The notes beneath the pieces are model-generated. The model searched no databases. It had not been told where the DNA came from and saw nothing but the letters and a program-made list of their open reading frames with translations. A stretch of 64,000 nt of DNA, from NCBI RefSeq assembly GCF_014873755.1, contig NZ_JADBEG010000001.1:9989001-10053000 (forward strand). The letters run 5' to 3'. Shown one piece after another: positions 26,290 to 34,853 of this stretch. How positions within the stretch are numbered: position 1 is the first letter of the stretch; every line of letters starts with the position of its first letter. Source of the DNA: Amycolatopsis lexingtonensis (GTDB taxonomy: Bacteria; Actinomycetota; Actinomycetes; Mycobacteriales; Pseudonocardiaceae). The translations under genes and the position numbers were made by a program.

Positions 26290-27321
26290 ATGGCGAAGCG
26301 TGCGTTGATCACGGGCATCACCGGGCAGGACGGGTCGTACCTGGCCGAACACCTCCTGGCCGAGGGTTACCAGGTCTGGGGCCTGGTCCGCGGCCAGGCG
26401 AACCCGCGCAAGTCGCGGATCAGCAGGCTGGTCTCCGATCTCCACTTCGTGGAAGGCGACCTGATGGACCAGGTCAGCCTCGTGGCCGCGGTGGACCTGG
26501 TGCAGCCGGACGAGGTCTACAACCTCGCGGCCATCTCGTTCGTGCCGATGTCTTGGCAGCAGCCCGAACTCACCACCGAGGTGAACGGCATGGGCGTGCT
26601 GCGGGTGCTCGAAGCGGTCCGGATGGTGTGCGGGCTGGACAAGTCGCGGCCCACCGGTGGCGGCGGGATCCGGTTCTACCAGGCGTCGTCGTCGGAGATG
26701 TACGGCAAGGTCGCCGAGACCCCGCAGAACGAGCAGACCATCTTCCACCCGCGCAGCCCCTACGGCGTCGCGAAGACCTACGGGCACTTCATCACCAAGA
26801 ACTACCGCGAATCCTTCGGCATGTTCGGGGTTTCCGGGATCCTGTTCAACCACGAGTCCCCGCGCCGCGGCGCCGAGTTCGTCACCCGCAAGATCACCAT
26901 GGCGGTGGCGGAGATCAAGCTGGGCCTGCGCGACAAGCTCTACCTCGGCAACCTGGACGCCGTGCGCGACTGGGGCTTCGCCGGCGACTACGTCCGCGCG
27001 ATGCACCTGATGCTGCAGCAGGACACCGCGACCGACTACGTCGTCGGCACCGGCGAGATGCACTCGGTCCGCGACGCCGTCCAGATCGCCTTCGACGCGG
27101 TCGGCCTGAACTGGCACGACTACGTCGTCATCGACCCGGCCCTGGTGCGGCCCGCGGAGGTCGAAACCCTCTGCGCCAACCCGGACAAGGCGCGGGTCGA
27201 GCTCGGCTGGAAGCAGTCGGTCGACTTCGAAGAGCTGATGCGCATGATGGTCGAGGCCGACCTGCGCAAGGCGTCGAACGAGCACAAGTACAGCGAGCTG
27301 ATGCTCGCCGGAAGCTGGTGA
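26290..27321 (+). CDS. gmd: GDP-mannose 4,6-dehydratase
   Basis: The 343-residue short-chain dehydrogenase converts GDP-mannose to GDP-4-keto-6-deoxymannose, the entry point to mycosamine, perosamine, fucose and rhamnose-type sugars. The Rossmann motif GITGQDGSYLAEHL is at about 9-22. VYNLAAISFVPMSWQQP, SSSEMYGKV and the catalytic YGVAKTY follow, with the GDP-mannose-type FNHESPRRGAEFVTRKI stretch. ATG 26,290 is chosen over longer frames because GGAAGG lies seven to ten bases upstream and the family starts with KRALITGITGQDG. It is the first gene of a three-gene aminosugar and transfer operon. Confidence 0.94.
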   Translation: MAKRALITGITGQDGSYLAEHLLAEGYQVWGLVRGQANPRKSRISRLVSDLHFVEGDLMDQVSLVAAVDLVQPDEVYNLAAISFVPMSWQQPELTTEVNGMGVLRVLEAVRMVCGLDKSRPTGGGGIRFYQASSSEMYGKVAETPQNEQTIFHPRSPYGVAKTYGHFITKNYRESFGMFGVSGILFNHESPRRGAEFVTRKITMAVAEIKLGLRDKLYLGNLDAVRDWGFAGDYVRAMHLMLQQDTATDYVVGTGEMHSVRDAVQIAFDAVGLNWHDYVVIDPALVRPAEVETLCANPDKARVELGWKQSVDFEELMRMMVEADLRKASNEHKYSELMLAGSW

Positions 27322-27327
27322 GGCGCC

Positions 27328-28680
27328 GTGGCCCCCATCCTGTTCGCGTCGATCGCAGACGCCGGCATGATCAACCCGCTGCTGGTCATCGCGGGTGAGC
27401 TCGCCCGCCGCGGTGTGCCGGACCTGTACTTCGCGTCCACAGAGGACCGCCGTGCGGACGTCGAAGCGATCTCCGCCGACAACCCCGTGAAGTTCGTTTC
27501 GTTCGGGGAGCGCCTCGAGCGCCCGCCGGGTGAGTGGAACCCGGACCTCTACGCCGCCGCGACGCAGCCGGCGAAGCCCGGCAGTCTCACCGCGCGGCCG
27601 CAGAACGTGATCGCCTACCTGAGCGGCGTCACCGACGCGAGCATCATGGTGACGATGTACGAGCGGGCGCTGGCCGTCGTCGACGAGGTGCAGCCGGCGC
27701 TGATGGTCATCGACTCCTCCAGCGTCTACCCGACCGACGCGGCGATCGCGCGGGACATCCCGTACGTGTACAGCGTGCCGATCTCGGTCAGCGAGGTCTT
27801 CGCCGACCGGTTGCCGCTGAGCTACCCGAGCCCGAACACCGGGCTGCCGCGCGAGCTTTCCGGCCGCCAGAAGCTCGCGAACCTCGGCTTCCGGCTGCGG
27901 CTGCTCCTCGGCATGCTGACGAAGGTGCCCGCGGTGCAGTTCACCAAGGCGCGCAAGGAAGCCGGCATCCTGAACGCGACCGCGGGCCAGTCCACCTACG
28001 CCGACCGCGCGCAGGCGATCCTGGCCTATTCGGTGTTCGGCATGGAGTACCCGTTCGCCGCGGCGCCGTCGCACCTGAAGATGGTCGGCCCGGTCGTGCC
28101 GCCGCTGCCCGAGGCCGTGACGCCGGACCCGGCGCTGTCGGCCTGGCTGGACGCGCACGAGTCGATCGTCTACCTGGCGTTCGGCACCCACATGCGGCTG
28201 ACCGCGCCCCAGGTGACGGCGATCGCCGAAGCGGCGCGGAAGATCGGGCCGGAGCACCACGTGCTGTGGAAGCTGCCCAAGGCCCAGCGCGCGCTGCTGC
28301 CGGCCGACCTGCCCGCGAACGTGCGGCTGGAGAACTGGGTGCCGTCGCAGTTCGACGTGCTGGCCCACCCGCACGTGCGCGTCTACTACAACCACGGCGG
28401 CGGCAACAGCGCGTACGAAGGCGTCTACTTCGGCAAGCCCGGCCTCGTGCAGCCGTTCTGGATGGACTGCCACGACCACGCGGCCCGCGTCCTCGACAGC
28501 GGCTGCGGGCTGGTGCTGTCGCACGAGGAGACCGTGTCCGCGGACGCGATCGTCGCCAAGCTGCGCAGGCTGCTGGAGGAGAAGGAGTTCACGGCGAACG
28601 CCGAGGACTGGGCGGACCGCTTCCGGTCGGCGGGCGGCGCGTCGGCCGCGGCGGACGCCGTGCTGGCCGCGGTCCGGTGA
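27328..28680 (+). CDS. NysDI/AmphDI-like macrolide glycosyltransferase
   Basis: The 450-residue GT-B glycosyltransferase of family GT1 resembles the mycosaminyltransferases of polyene macrolides: the N-terminal PILFASIADAGMINPLLVIAGELARRG, IVYLAFGTHMRLTAPQV in the middle, and ENWVPSQFDVLAHPHVRVYYNHGGGN in the donor-binding half. Unlike ordinary macrolide transferases it sits directly between a GDP-mannose dehydratase and a sugar aminotransferase, so it most likely transfers a GDP-linked aminodeoxysugar to the polyketide aglycone. The GTG start at 27,328 is six bases behind the dehydratase stop. Confidence 0.88.
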   Translation: MAPILFASIADAGMINPLLVIAGELARRGVPDLYFASTEDRRADVEAISADNPVKFVSFGERLERPPGEWNPDLYAAATQPAKPGSLTARPQNVIAYLSGVTDASIMVTMYERALAVVDEVQPALMVIDSSSVYPTDAAIARDIPYVYSVPISVSEVFADRLPLSYPSPNTGLPRELSGRQKLANLGFRLRLLLGMLTKVPAVQFTKARKEAGILNATAGQSTYADRAQAILAYSVFGMEYPFAAAPSHLKMVGPVVPPLPEAVTPDPALSAWLDAHESIVYLAFGTHMRLTAPQVTAIAEAARKIGPEHHVLWKLPKAQRALLPADLPANVRLENWVPSQFDVLAHPHVRVYYNHGGGNSAYEGVYFGKPGLVQPFWMDCHDHAARVLDSGCGLVLSHEETVSADAIVAKLRRLLEEKEFTANAEDWADRFRSAGGASAAADAVLAAVR

Positions 28681-28709
28681 CCGGTCCGATCGTCGGGGAA
28701 GGGAAGGGC

Positions 28710-29765
28710 ATGTCCATCAAGTACCCGGTGTCGCAGCCGTACTTGGACGAGGCGGAGCTGGCCAACGTCACCGAAGCCGTCACGAGCGGCTGGATCTCGT
28801 CGCAGGGCCCGTACGTGGCCCGCTTCGAGGAGGCGTTCGCGGCGTACAACGGGATCGAGCACGGCGTGGCGTGCTCGTCCGGCACGACGGCGCTCACGCT
28901 GGCGTTGCGGGCGCTCGGGATCGGCCCGGGCGACGAGGTGATCGTCCCGGAGTTCACGATGATCGCGTCGGCGTGGGCGGTGACGTACACGGGCGCGACC
29001 CCGGTGTTCGTCGACTGCGGCGACGACCTCAACCTGGACGTGTCGCTGATCGAAGCGAAGATCACCCCGCGCACCAAGGCGATCATGCCCGTGCACATCT
29101 ACGGGCGGCGGTGCGACATGGACGCGATCATGGAGCTCGCGTACGAGTACAACTTGCGCGTGGTGGAGGATTCCGCGGAGGCGCACGGGGTGCGGCCGGT
29201 CGGGGACATCGCCTGCTTTTCGCTGTTCGCCAACAAGATCATCGCGTCGGGCGAGGGCGGCATCTGCCTCACTTCCGACGCGCGGCTGGCTGCGCAGATG
29301 AAACACCTGCGGGGGATGGCGTTCAACCGGGACCACACGTTCCTGCACAAGAAGATCGGGTACAACTTCCGGATGACGAACCTGCAGGCCGCCGTCGCGG
29401 TGGCGCAGGTGGGGAAGCTGGACTCGATCCTGGCGCTGCGGGCTTCGATCGAGGCGCGCTACGACGACCGGCTGCGGGACGTGCCCGGGGTGACGCTGAT
29501 GCCGCGCCGGGACGTGCTGTGGATGTACGACTTGCTGTGCGAGCGCCGGGAAGAGCTTCGGGAGTTCCTGGCTTCCGAGGGCATCGAGACCCGGGTGTTC
29601 TTCAAGCCGATGAGCCGGCAGCCGATGTACCTCGATCCGGTCTGGCCGTCGTTGAAGGCGAACCAGTTCGCGGAGGAGGGGTTGTACCTGCCGACGTACA
29701 CGTCGTTGACGGAGGCGGACCAGGAGTACATCACCGACCGGGTGCGGAAGTTCTACGGCTGCTGA
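28710..29765 (+). CDS. PLP-dependent sugar aminotransferase, DegT family (perosamine synthase-like)
   Basis: The 351-residue protein is a DegT/DnrJ/EryC1 aminotransferase. The SGTTALTLALRALGIGPGDEV segment, IYGRRCDMDAI, VEDSAEAHG and the PLP lysine Lys176 in FANKIIASGEGG are all present. The lysine separates it from ColD-type dehydratases, which have His there. It resembles GDP-perosamine synthase and the mycosamine enzyme NysDII. With GDP-mannose dehydratase upstream it should give GDP-perosamine (4-amino) or, after keto shift, GDP-mycosamine (3-amino). The sequence alone does not decide which. ATG 28,710 has GGGAAGGG just upstream. Confidence 0.9.
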   Translation: MSIKYPVSQPYLDEAELANVTEAVTSGWISSQGPYVARFEEAFAAYNGIEHGVACSSGTTALTLALRALGIGPGDEVIVPEFTMIASAWAVTYTGATPVFVDCGDDLNLDVSLIEAKITPRTKAIMPVHIYGRRCDMDAIMELAYEYNLRVVEDSAEAHGVRPVGDIACFSLFANKIIASGEGGICLTSDARLAAQMKHLRGMAFNRDHTFLHKKIGYNFRMTNLQAAVAVAQVGKLDSILALRASIEARYDDRLRDVPGVTLMPRRDVLWMYDLLCERREELREFLASEGIETRVFFKPMSRQPMYLDPVWPSLKANQFAEEGLYLPTYTSLTEADQEYITDRVRKFYGC

Positions 29766-29772
29766 GCACACC

Positions 29773-29818
29773 CTGAAGGGCACCTTCCCTGTCAAGTGCC
29801 GGGGAAGGTGCCCTTCAG
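29773..29818. terminator. Perfect 17-base inverted repeat after the aminosugar operon
   Basis: CTGAAGGGCACCTTCCC pairs perfectly with GGGAAGGTGCCCTTCAG across 12 bases, eight bases behind the stop. It can terminate the operon. Confidence 0.8.
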
Positions 29819-29866
29819 CGCGTCCGGCGATAGGGCTCCGGCAAAATCGCCGGGCGGGTCCGCGGT

Positions 29867-29919
29867 GTCTTGAATGAGTCATTCAGGACCTCTGAAGACC
29901 TGAATGACTCATTCAAGAC
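29867..29919. repeat. Palindromic repeat, TGAATGAGTCATTCA family, copy 3
   Basis: Arms at 29,867-29,887 and 29,899-29,919 are identical to those of copies 1 and 2. The linker differs from copy 1 by a single base. It lies between the converging aminotransferase and response-regulator genes. Confidence 0.9.
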
Positions 29920-30005
29920 GTCAGCGAAGCCGCCCAGCGAGCGAGCCGCCGCAACATTGCCGGACCCTGGCCCCGCACGTGGTGAACGACTGCGGGCGTA
30001 CTCCG

Positions 30006-30665
30006 CTAGGGCTTGGGCACCTTGCTGCTCAGGTAAGTCAGCACGGCCAGCACGCGCCGGTTGTCGTCCTCGTGCTGAGCCAGATCCAGCTTCGTGAAGA
30101 TGCTCGCCGTGTGCTTGCCCACCGCGGCCTCGCTGATCACCATCCGCTGCGCGATCGCCGCGTTGGACCGGCCCTCCGCCATCAGCTCCAGCACCTGGCG
30201 CTCGCGGGGCGTCAACGCCTCCAGCGGGTCCCGGCGCGACCGGCTCGCCAGCAGCTTCGAGATCACCTCGGGGTCCATCGCGGTCCCGCCGGCCGCCACC
30301 ATCCGCAGCGCGTCCACGAACTGGTCCGCGTTGAGCACGCGGTCCTTCAGCAGGTACCCGATCGCCCCGGTGCCGTCGGCCAGCAGCTCGCGGGCGTACG
30401 TCTGCTCGACGTGCTGGGAGAGCACCAGCACCGGCATCCCCGGACGCCGTTTGCGCGCCTCCAGGGCCGCGCGGATGCCCTCGTCGCTGAACTTGGGGGG
30501 CAGCCGGACGTCCACCACCGCGATGTCCGGTTCGTGGTCGTCGATCGCCTTCAGCAGCTCGGTCGCGTTGCCGACCGCGGCCACGACGGTGAACCCCTTC
30601 GCCTCGAGCAGCCGGGTCATGCCGTCTCGAAGCAGGTAGAGATCCTCCGCGAGGACAACGCGCAC
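30006..30665 (-). CDS. NarL/FixJ-family response regulator
   Basis: The 219-residue protein has a receiver domain with acidic pocket Glu7-Asp8, phosphoacceptor Asp52 in VVDVRLP, Ser83 and Lys107. A C-terminal LuxR-type helix-turn-helix follows (LTPRERQVLELMAEGRSNAAIAQ, then VISEAAVGKHTASIFTKLDL). GTG 30,665 is chosen with AGGAG seven bases upstream. No kinase gene is next to it. The HisKA_3 kinase at 34,854, which is the matching type, lies about 4 kb away on the other strand and is the obvious partner candidate. Confidence 0.92.
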   Translation of the reverse strand: MRVVLAEDLYLLRDGMTRLLEAKGFTVVAAVGNATELLKAIDDHEPDIAVVDVRLPPKFSDEGIRAALEARKRRPGMPVLVLSQHVEQTYARELLADGTGAIGYLLKDRVLNADQFVDALRMVAAGGTAMDPEVISKLLASRSRRDPLEALTPRERQVLELMAEGRSNAAIAQRMVISEAAVGKHTASIFTKLDLAQHEDDNRRVLAVLTYLSSKVPKP

Positions 30666-30751
30666 GAACCGCTCCTGGGTTTCCGGGCCGGGCGGGGCCG
30701 GGGCTGGGTGGTCCAACCGTACCGTCGCCGCACCCGCCCGGTTACCCCGCG

Positions 30752-31588
30752 TCAGTCCAGGGCGCGCTTCAGGAAGCCGCGGATCCCGAAGATCCCGAAG
30801 ATCACCGTCGCGACCACCATGACCAGCACGGAGATCCACAGCGGGATCGACTGGACCTGGGTCGGCATCACCAGCCGGCGCAGTGCTTCCGACACGTAAG
30901 TCAGGGGATTCGCCGCGCAGATCACCTGGAACCACCGCAAACCGGACAGGCTGAGCCACGGGAACTGGCCGGAGCCGGTGAAGATCAGGGGGACCAGCAG
31001 GATGGTGAAGACGAGGTTGATGTGCCGGGGCGGGACGATCGTGCCGAGCACCATGCCCACCGCCGCGCCGGCCAGCGAACCCAGGGCGACCACGCCGGCG
31101 ACGCCCGGCAGGGCCGCGGGGTCCCAGCTGACGCCGTCGAGGATGAGCAGGCCGATCGGGATCATCACCAGGCCGGCGATGACGCCGCGGATCGCGCCGA
31201 ACAGCATCTTCTCCACCGCCACCAGGCGGATCGACAGCGGCGCCAGCAGCCGGTCCTCGATCTCCCTGGTCACCGAGAAGTCCAGCACCAGCGGGAGCGC
31301 GGTGTTCTGCAGCGCCCCGGTGAACGCGTTCATCGCGACCATGCCGGGCAGCAAGATCTGGGCGTAGCCCGCGCCCGCGTAGCCGATCTGCGAGAGCACC
31401 TTGCCGAAGATGAACAGCAGGAACAGCGGCTGGATCAGCATCTGCGCCAGGAACGGCAGCAGCTCGCGCCCGGTGACGAAGACGTCGCGGCCGAGCACGG
31501 CGAAGAACGCGCGGGCCTGGCCGGGGTTGGCGTCTTGGCCGGTTCCGGTGCCGAGGCCGGGCGGCGGGGTGAGCGTCGTGGCGGTCAT
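30752..31588 (-). CDS. ABC-2 type transporter permease
   Basis: The 278-residue integral membrane protein has about six hydrophobic segments and the ABC-2 permease layout of daunorubicin-type DrrB exporters: an N-terminal cytoplasmic part, FLAQMLIQPLFLLFIFGKVL, and a NPLTYVSEALRRLV signature near the C-terminus. The ATG at 31,588 overlaps the ATPase stop by ATGA, so it is the second gene of the exporter operon. Likely role: export of the cluster product or its inactive glycosylated form. Confidence 0.92.
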   Translation of the reverse strand: MTATTLTPPPGLGTGTGQDANPGQARAFFAVLGRDVFVTGRELLPFLAQMLIQPLFLLFIFGKVLSQIGYAGAGYAQILLPGMVAMNAFTGALQNTALPLVLDFSVTREIEDRLLAPLSIRLVAVEKMLFGAIRGVIAGLVMIPIGLLILDGVSWDPAALPGVAGVVALGSLAGAAVGMVLGTIVPPRHINLVFTILLVPLIFTGSGQFPWLSLSGLRWFQVICAANPLTYVSEALRRLVMPTQVQSIPLWISVLVMVVATVIFGIFGIRGFLKRALD

Positions 31589-32571
31589 CGGAGGTCCCGT
31601 CCGGTGATGGAGATGAACACGTCTTCGAGGGTCGGCTTGCCGAACGAGATCCCGGTGACTTCGCACCGTTCGCGGCCCAGCACGGCCAGCACGCCGGGCA
31701 GCAGCGACGCCGGCTCCGCTTCGGTGTAGAGGCGGAACTGGACAGCGTTTTCGTCGTCGGCGGCCCGGCCGGTCGCGGCGAGCCGCTCGACCCGGACGAC
31801 GGCGGGCACCAGCTCCAGCTCCTTGGCGACGGCTTCGGCGGGCGCGTCGGCCACCTTGACGCCCACGGTGAGCGTCGTGTTGCCCGGCAGCGACCGGGTC
31901 AGCGCTTCGGTGGTGTCGAGGGCCAGCAGCTTGCCGTGGTCGACGATGCCGACCCGGTCGCACAGCTTGGCCGCCTCCTCCATGTCGTGCGTCGTGACGA
32001 CGACGGTGACGCCCTCGGCCGTCAGCTCGGCGACGCGCTCGTGCACGAACAGCCGCGACTGCGGGTCCAGGCCGGTCGCCGGCTCGTCGAGGAACATCAC
32101 CTTCGGCCGGTGCATCAGGGCCCGGGCGATCATCACGCGCTGGGCCTGGCCGCCGGACATCTCGTCCACCCGGGCCTTCGCGCGCGGGCCGAGGCCCATC
32201 CACTCGATCAGCTCGTCCGCCCGGCGGTGCCGCTGCGCGCGGCCCATGCCGTGGTAGGCGGCGTGGAACAGCAGGTTCTGCCGCACCGTCAGCGACTGGT
32301 CGAGGTTGTTGCGCTGCGGCACCACGGCCAGCACCTGGCGGGCCGCGGTCGCGTGCTTGACGACGTCGATGCCGGCCACCTCGGCCCGGCCGGACGTCGG
32401 CAGCGCGCGGGTGGTCAGCATGCTGACCGTCGTCGTCTTGCCCGCGCCGTTGGGGCCCAGCAGGCCGAAGACCTCGCCCGCGGCGATCGTGAAACCGAGG
32501 CCGTCGACCGCAGGCCGTTCTGCTTTCGGGTACCTCTTCACGAGGTCCCGCACCACCACAGCGTCCTGCAC
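31585..32571 (-). CDS. ABC transporter ATP-binding protein, DrrA type
   Basis: The 328-residue ATPase has Walker A GPNGAGKTTT, the Q-loop around VVPQRNNLD, the signature MSGGQAQRV, Walker B VMFLDEP, and the H-loop VTTHD. The C-terminal extension is typical of DrrA-like drug-resistance ATPases. GTG 32,571 has GGAGG about nine bases upstream. It is coupled to the permease gene, and together they form a two-component exporter. Self-protection and product export are the likely jobs. Confidence 0.93.
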   Translation of the reverse strand: MQDAVVVRDLVKRYPKAERPAVDGLGFTIAAGEVFGLLGPNGAGKTTTVSMLTTRALPTSGRAEVAGIDVVKHATAARQVLAVVPQRNNLDQSLTVRQNLLFHAAYHGMGRAQRHRRADELIEWMGLGPRAKARVDEMSGGQAQRVMIARALMHRPKVMFLDEPATGLDPQSRLFVHERVAELTAEGVTVVVTTHDMEEAAKLCDRVGIVDHGKLLALDTTEALTRSLPGNTTLTVGVKVADAPAEAVAKELELVPAVVRVERLAATGRAADDENAVQFRLYTEAEPASLLPGVLAVLGRERCEVTGISFGKPTLEDVFISITGRDLR

Positions 32572-32691
32572 GCTGGTCCTCCAGGGAAATCAGGGTCGAA
32601 AGGGCAGACGGGGGTGAGGAAGGGCCGTGGTGCTGGGGGACAACCTCGGCCCTTCCCCACTGGCGGCTGGTCCGGAAAACGAACCAGCGGG

Positions 32692-33885
32692 TCAGGAAAC
32701 GCGCTTGAGGTGCCGTTCGAGCTCGTCGGCCGCCCGGACGGCACCGCCGGCGGCGCGCACCTTCGCGCTCATCGCCGCGACCGCGGCGTCGATCCGCTCG
32801 TCGGCCGCCGTGGTGCGCACGGCTTCGCGCAGCAGCTCCGGAGTGGGCTCCTGGCCGGCGAGGCTGGTGCCGAGGCCGAGTTCCGCGACGCGCTGGGCGA
32901 CGGCGGCCTGCTCGACGCTCTGCGGCAGCGACACCATCGGGGTGTCGAAGTAGAGCGCCTCCATCGTCCCGCCCATGCCGGAGTGGGTGATGAAGGCCGA
33001 AGCGTGCTTCAGCACCGCCAGTTGCGGCACCTGGGCGTGCGCCTCGAAGTTCGGCGGCAGCTCGCCCAGCTCCGCCGGGTCGAGCGTGCCGATCGACAGC
33101 ACGACGTGCCAGTTCTCGCCGGTGAACGCCGTCACGACGGCGCGGAAGAAGTCCGGGCGGTCGTTGAACGCCGTGCCGAGGGAAACCAGGAGCACGGGCT
33201 TCCCGTCGGACGGCGGCTGCCAGTCGCCCTGGAACGCCCGGTCGCCCAGGCACGGGCCGACGAACGCGAAGTGGTCGTCGAAGGTTTCGCCGTGGTACTG
33301 GAACTCCTTCGCCACGAACGCGAGCGCGAACTCCTCGCGGCCGATGGCGAAGTCGGCGGGGGTGATCTCCGGGACGCCGTGCGCCGCGGTCAGTTCCGCG
33401 ATCTTCTCGCGGAAGGCCACGCGCGCCGGGTGGTCCTCGCTGAAACCGTTTTCCTCCCCGAGGAACTTCGCCAGCGACCACTCGTCGTTGTAGGCGAAGG
33501 ACGGGAACAGCTCCACCGCGGGCACGCCCCACTTCGCGGCGAGCACCCGCCCGGTCGCGTAAACCGTGCGGTCGTACAGGATCAGGTCCGGCACGTCGCC
33601 GGCGAAGGCCGCTTCGAACACCGGGATGGTCGCGGTGCTCTCCATGACCAGCACCAGCGGCAGCCAGGCGGCGAAGTCGGCGGGCGGGTCCTCGGTGCGC
33701 GGCTTCGGCGTCAAGGACGATTCGTAGCGCAGGACCCGGGCCCCCGTCGGCGCCACGAGGTCGGCGAACTGGTCCGTGGTGGCGTAGGTGACGCGGTGAC
33801 CGCGGCGGACCAGCTCGGCGGCCACGTCCAGCGTCGGCATGACGTGCCCGTACGCGGGGATGTTCAGCAGCGCGATGTGTGCCAT
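32692..33885 (-). CDS. MGT/OleD-type macrolide glycosyltransferase
   Basis: The 397-residue GT1 glycosyltransferase resembles OleD, OleI and Mgt, which inactivate macrolides by UDP-glucose-dependent glucosylation in the cytosol. It starts HIALLNIPAYGHVMPTLDVAAELVRRGHRVTYATTDQFADLV and has PVLLVSLGTAFNDRPDFFRAVV, AHAQVPQLAVLKHASAFITHSGMGGTMEAL and a final GGAVRAADELERHL. ATG 33,885 has GAGGAG seven bases upstream. It lies next to exporter genes and on the other side a secreted beta-glucosidase is encoded. This suggests reversible inactivation of the product rather than decoration. Attachment of a second sugar to the final product is the alternative. Confidence 0.88.
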   Translation of the reverse strand: MAHIALLNIPAYGHVMPTLDVAAELVRRGHRVTYATTDQFADLVAPTGARVLRYESSLTPKPRTEDPPADFAAWLPLVLVMESTATIPVFEAAFAGDVPDLILYDRTVYATGRVLAAKWGVPAVELFPSFAYNDEWSLAKFLGEENGFSEDHPARVAFREKIAELTAAHGVPEITPADFAIGREEFALAFVAKEFQYHGETFDDHFAFVGPCLGDRAFQGDWQPPSDGKPVLLVSLGTAFNDRPDFFRAVVTAFTGENWHVVLSIGTLDPAELGELPPNFEAHAQVPQLAVLKHASAFITHSGMGGTMEALYFDTPMVSLPQSVEQAAVAQRVAELGLGTSLAGQEPTPELLREAVRTTAADERIDAAVAAMSAKVRAAGGAVRAADELERHLKRVS

Positions 33886-33924
33886 GGGAAAGCTCCTCGG
33901 AGTGCGGTGGTCGGCCGGGGGCCC

Positions 33925-34596
33925 TCAGGCACGCAGGTCGTGCTTGCGGGTGTAGTAGGCCATGAAGCCGATGAGCCCGCCGAGGACCACGATCCACTGC
34001 ACGGTCGTCACCAGGTTGATGTCGTCGAGCGGCAGGGAGTAGGCGAGCACGACGCGGACGACCGCGTCGACGATCATGCCGACGCCGAAGACCACCGTCA
34101 GCAGGCGCAGCCCGTGGCGCATCTTGGGCTCGGTGTCCCAGCGGCGCTCCCAGACCTCCGCGCCGGCGCCGCCCCGCTTGGTGCGGGCGATGCTGACCCC
34201 GGCGTGCAGGAAGAACGGCTTTTCGAAGAACAGCGTGATCAGCATCCAGATGCCGAACATGGCGGTGAGCCAGCCGTCCTTGGCGAAGAAGAACCGGGCG
34301 TCGCCGGAAATCAGGGAAACCGCGGTGCCGATGACCATCATCGTCACCATGAAGAGGCCGAGCCCGTCGATCTTGCGGTACCGGGCGAAGACGTACACGG
34401 TGCGGACCACCGGGACGATGCCACCGATGATCGCCGCGGTCAACAGCGGGACACCGTTCTGGCGCAGGATGTAGTAGACGGCGAGGGGGACGATCAGGTC
34501 GAATGCGGCGGAAGCGAACAGCGCCAGCCGCGGGTTCCGGGGTTCCGCGTGGGACTGCGTGCCCGCTTGGGTGCGCTGGATGCCGGCTTCGTTCAT
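33925..34596 (-). CDS. VC0807-like integral membrane protein
   Basis: The 223-residue protein has about six hydrophobic segments beginning with LALFASAAFDLIVPLAVYYIL. Internal polar stretches include VRTVYVFARYRKIDGLG, FFAKDGWLTAMFG and FFEKPFFLHAGVSIARTKRG. This layout fits the VC0807 family of bacterial membrane proteins with unknown role. ATG 34,596 has AGGAG about eight bases upstream; the frame continues further but is not needed. It is 39 bases upstream of the MGT glycosyltransferase gene and probably cotranscribed with it. Confidence 0.8.
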   Translation of the reverse strand: MNEAGIQRTQAGTQSHAEPRNPRLALFASAAFDLIVPLAVYYILRQNGVPLLTAAIIGGIVPVVRTVYVFARYRKIDGLGLFMVTMMVIGTAVSLISGDARFFFAKDGWLTAMFGIWMLITLFFEKPFFLHAGVSIARTKRGGAGAEVWERRWDTEPKMRHGLRLLTVVFGVGMIVDAVVRVVLAYSLPLDDINLVTTVQWIVVLGGLIGFMAYYTRKHDLRA

Positions 34597-34720
34597 TGCT
34601 GCTCCTGGGTCATCGCGAGTTCGGTCGCGTTTCCGGTGCCATTCGCTTGAGTCGTGGCGCCGCTTGCGTTGACAACGGTAGTGTCGCGATGCTGGTCGGC
34701 GTGAGCCTGTTAGACCGAAC

Positions 34721-34748
34721 ATAGGGGTAGGGCTGGCTATACCCCTAT
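34721..34748. promoter_or_regulatory. Palindromic CCCCTA operator between divergent genes
   Basis: ATAGGGGTA (34,721-34,729) and TACCCCTAT (34,740-34,748) are perfect complements with 19 bases between half-site starts. The element lies between the leftward membrane-protein/MGT genes and the rightward sensor kinase gene and can serve both. It shares the CCCCTA core with the sites at 26,038 and 47,434. Confidence 0.6.
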
Positions 34749-34853
34749 GTGTGGCCTAAGCCGATTGTCCCGTTCCCCGGGGCGCCCCAGACTGGGACGA
34801 CCTCGAGTGCGAGCGGACCCCGCCGGGCCGCCCGGAGGCGGATGGGGGGCGAG

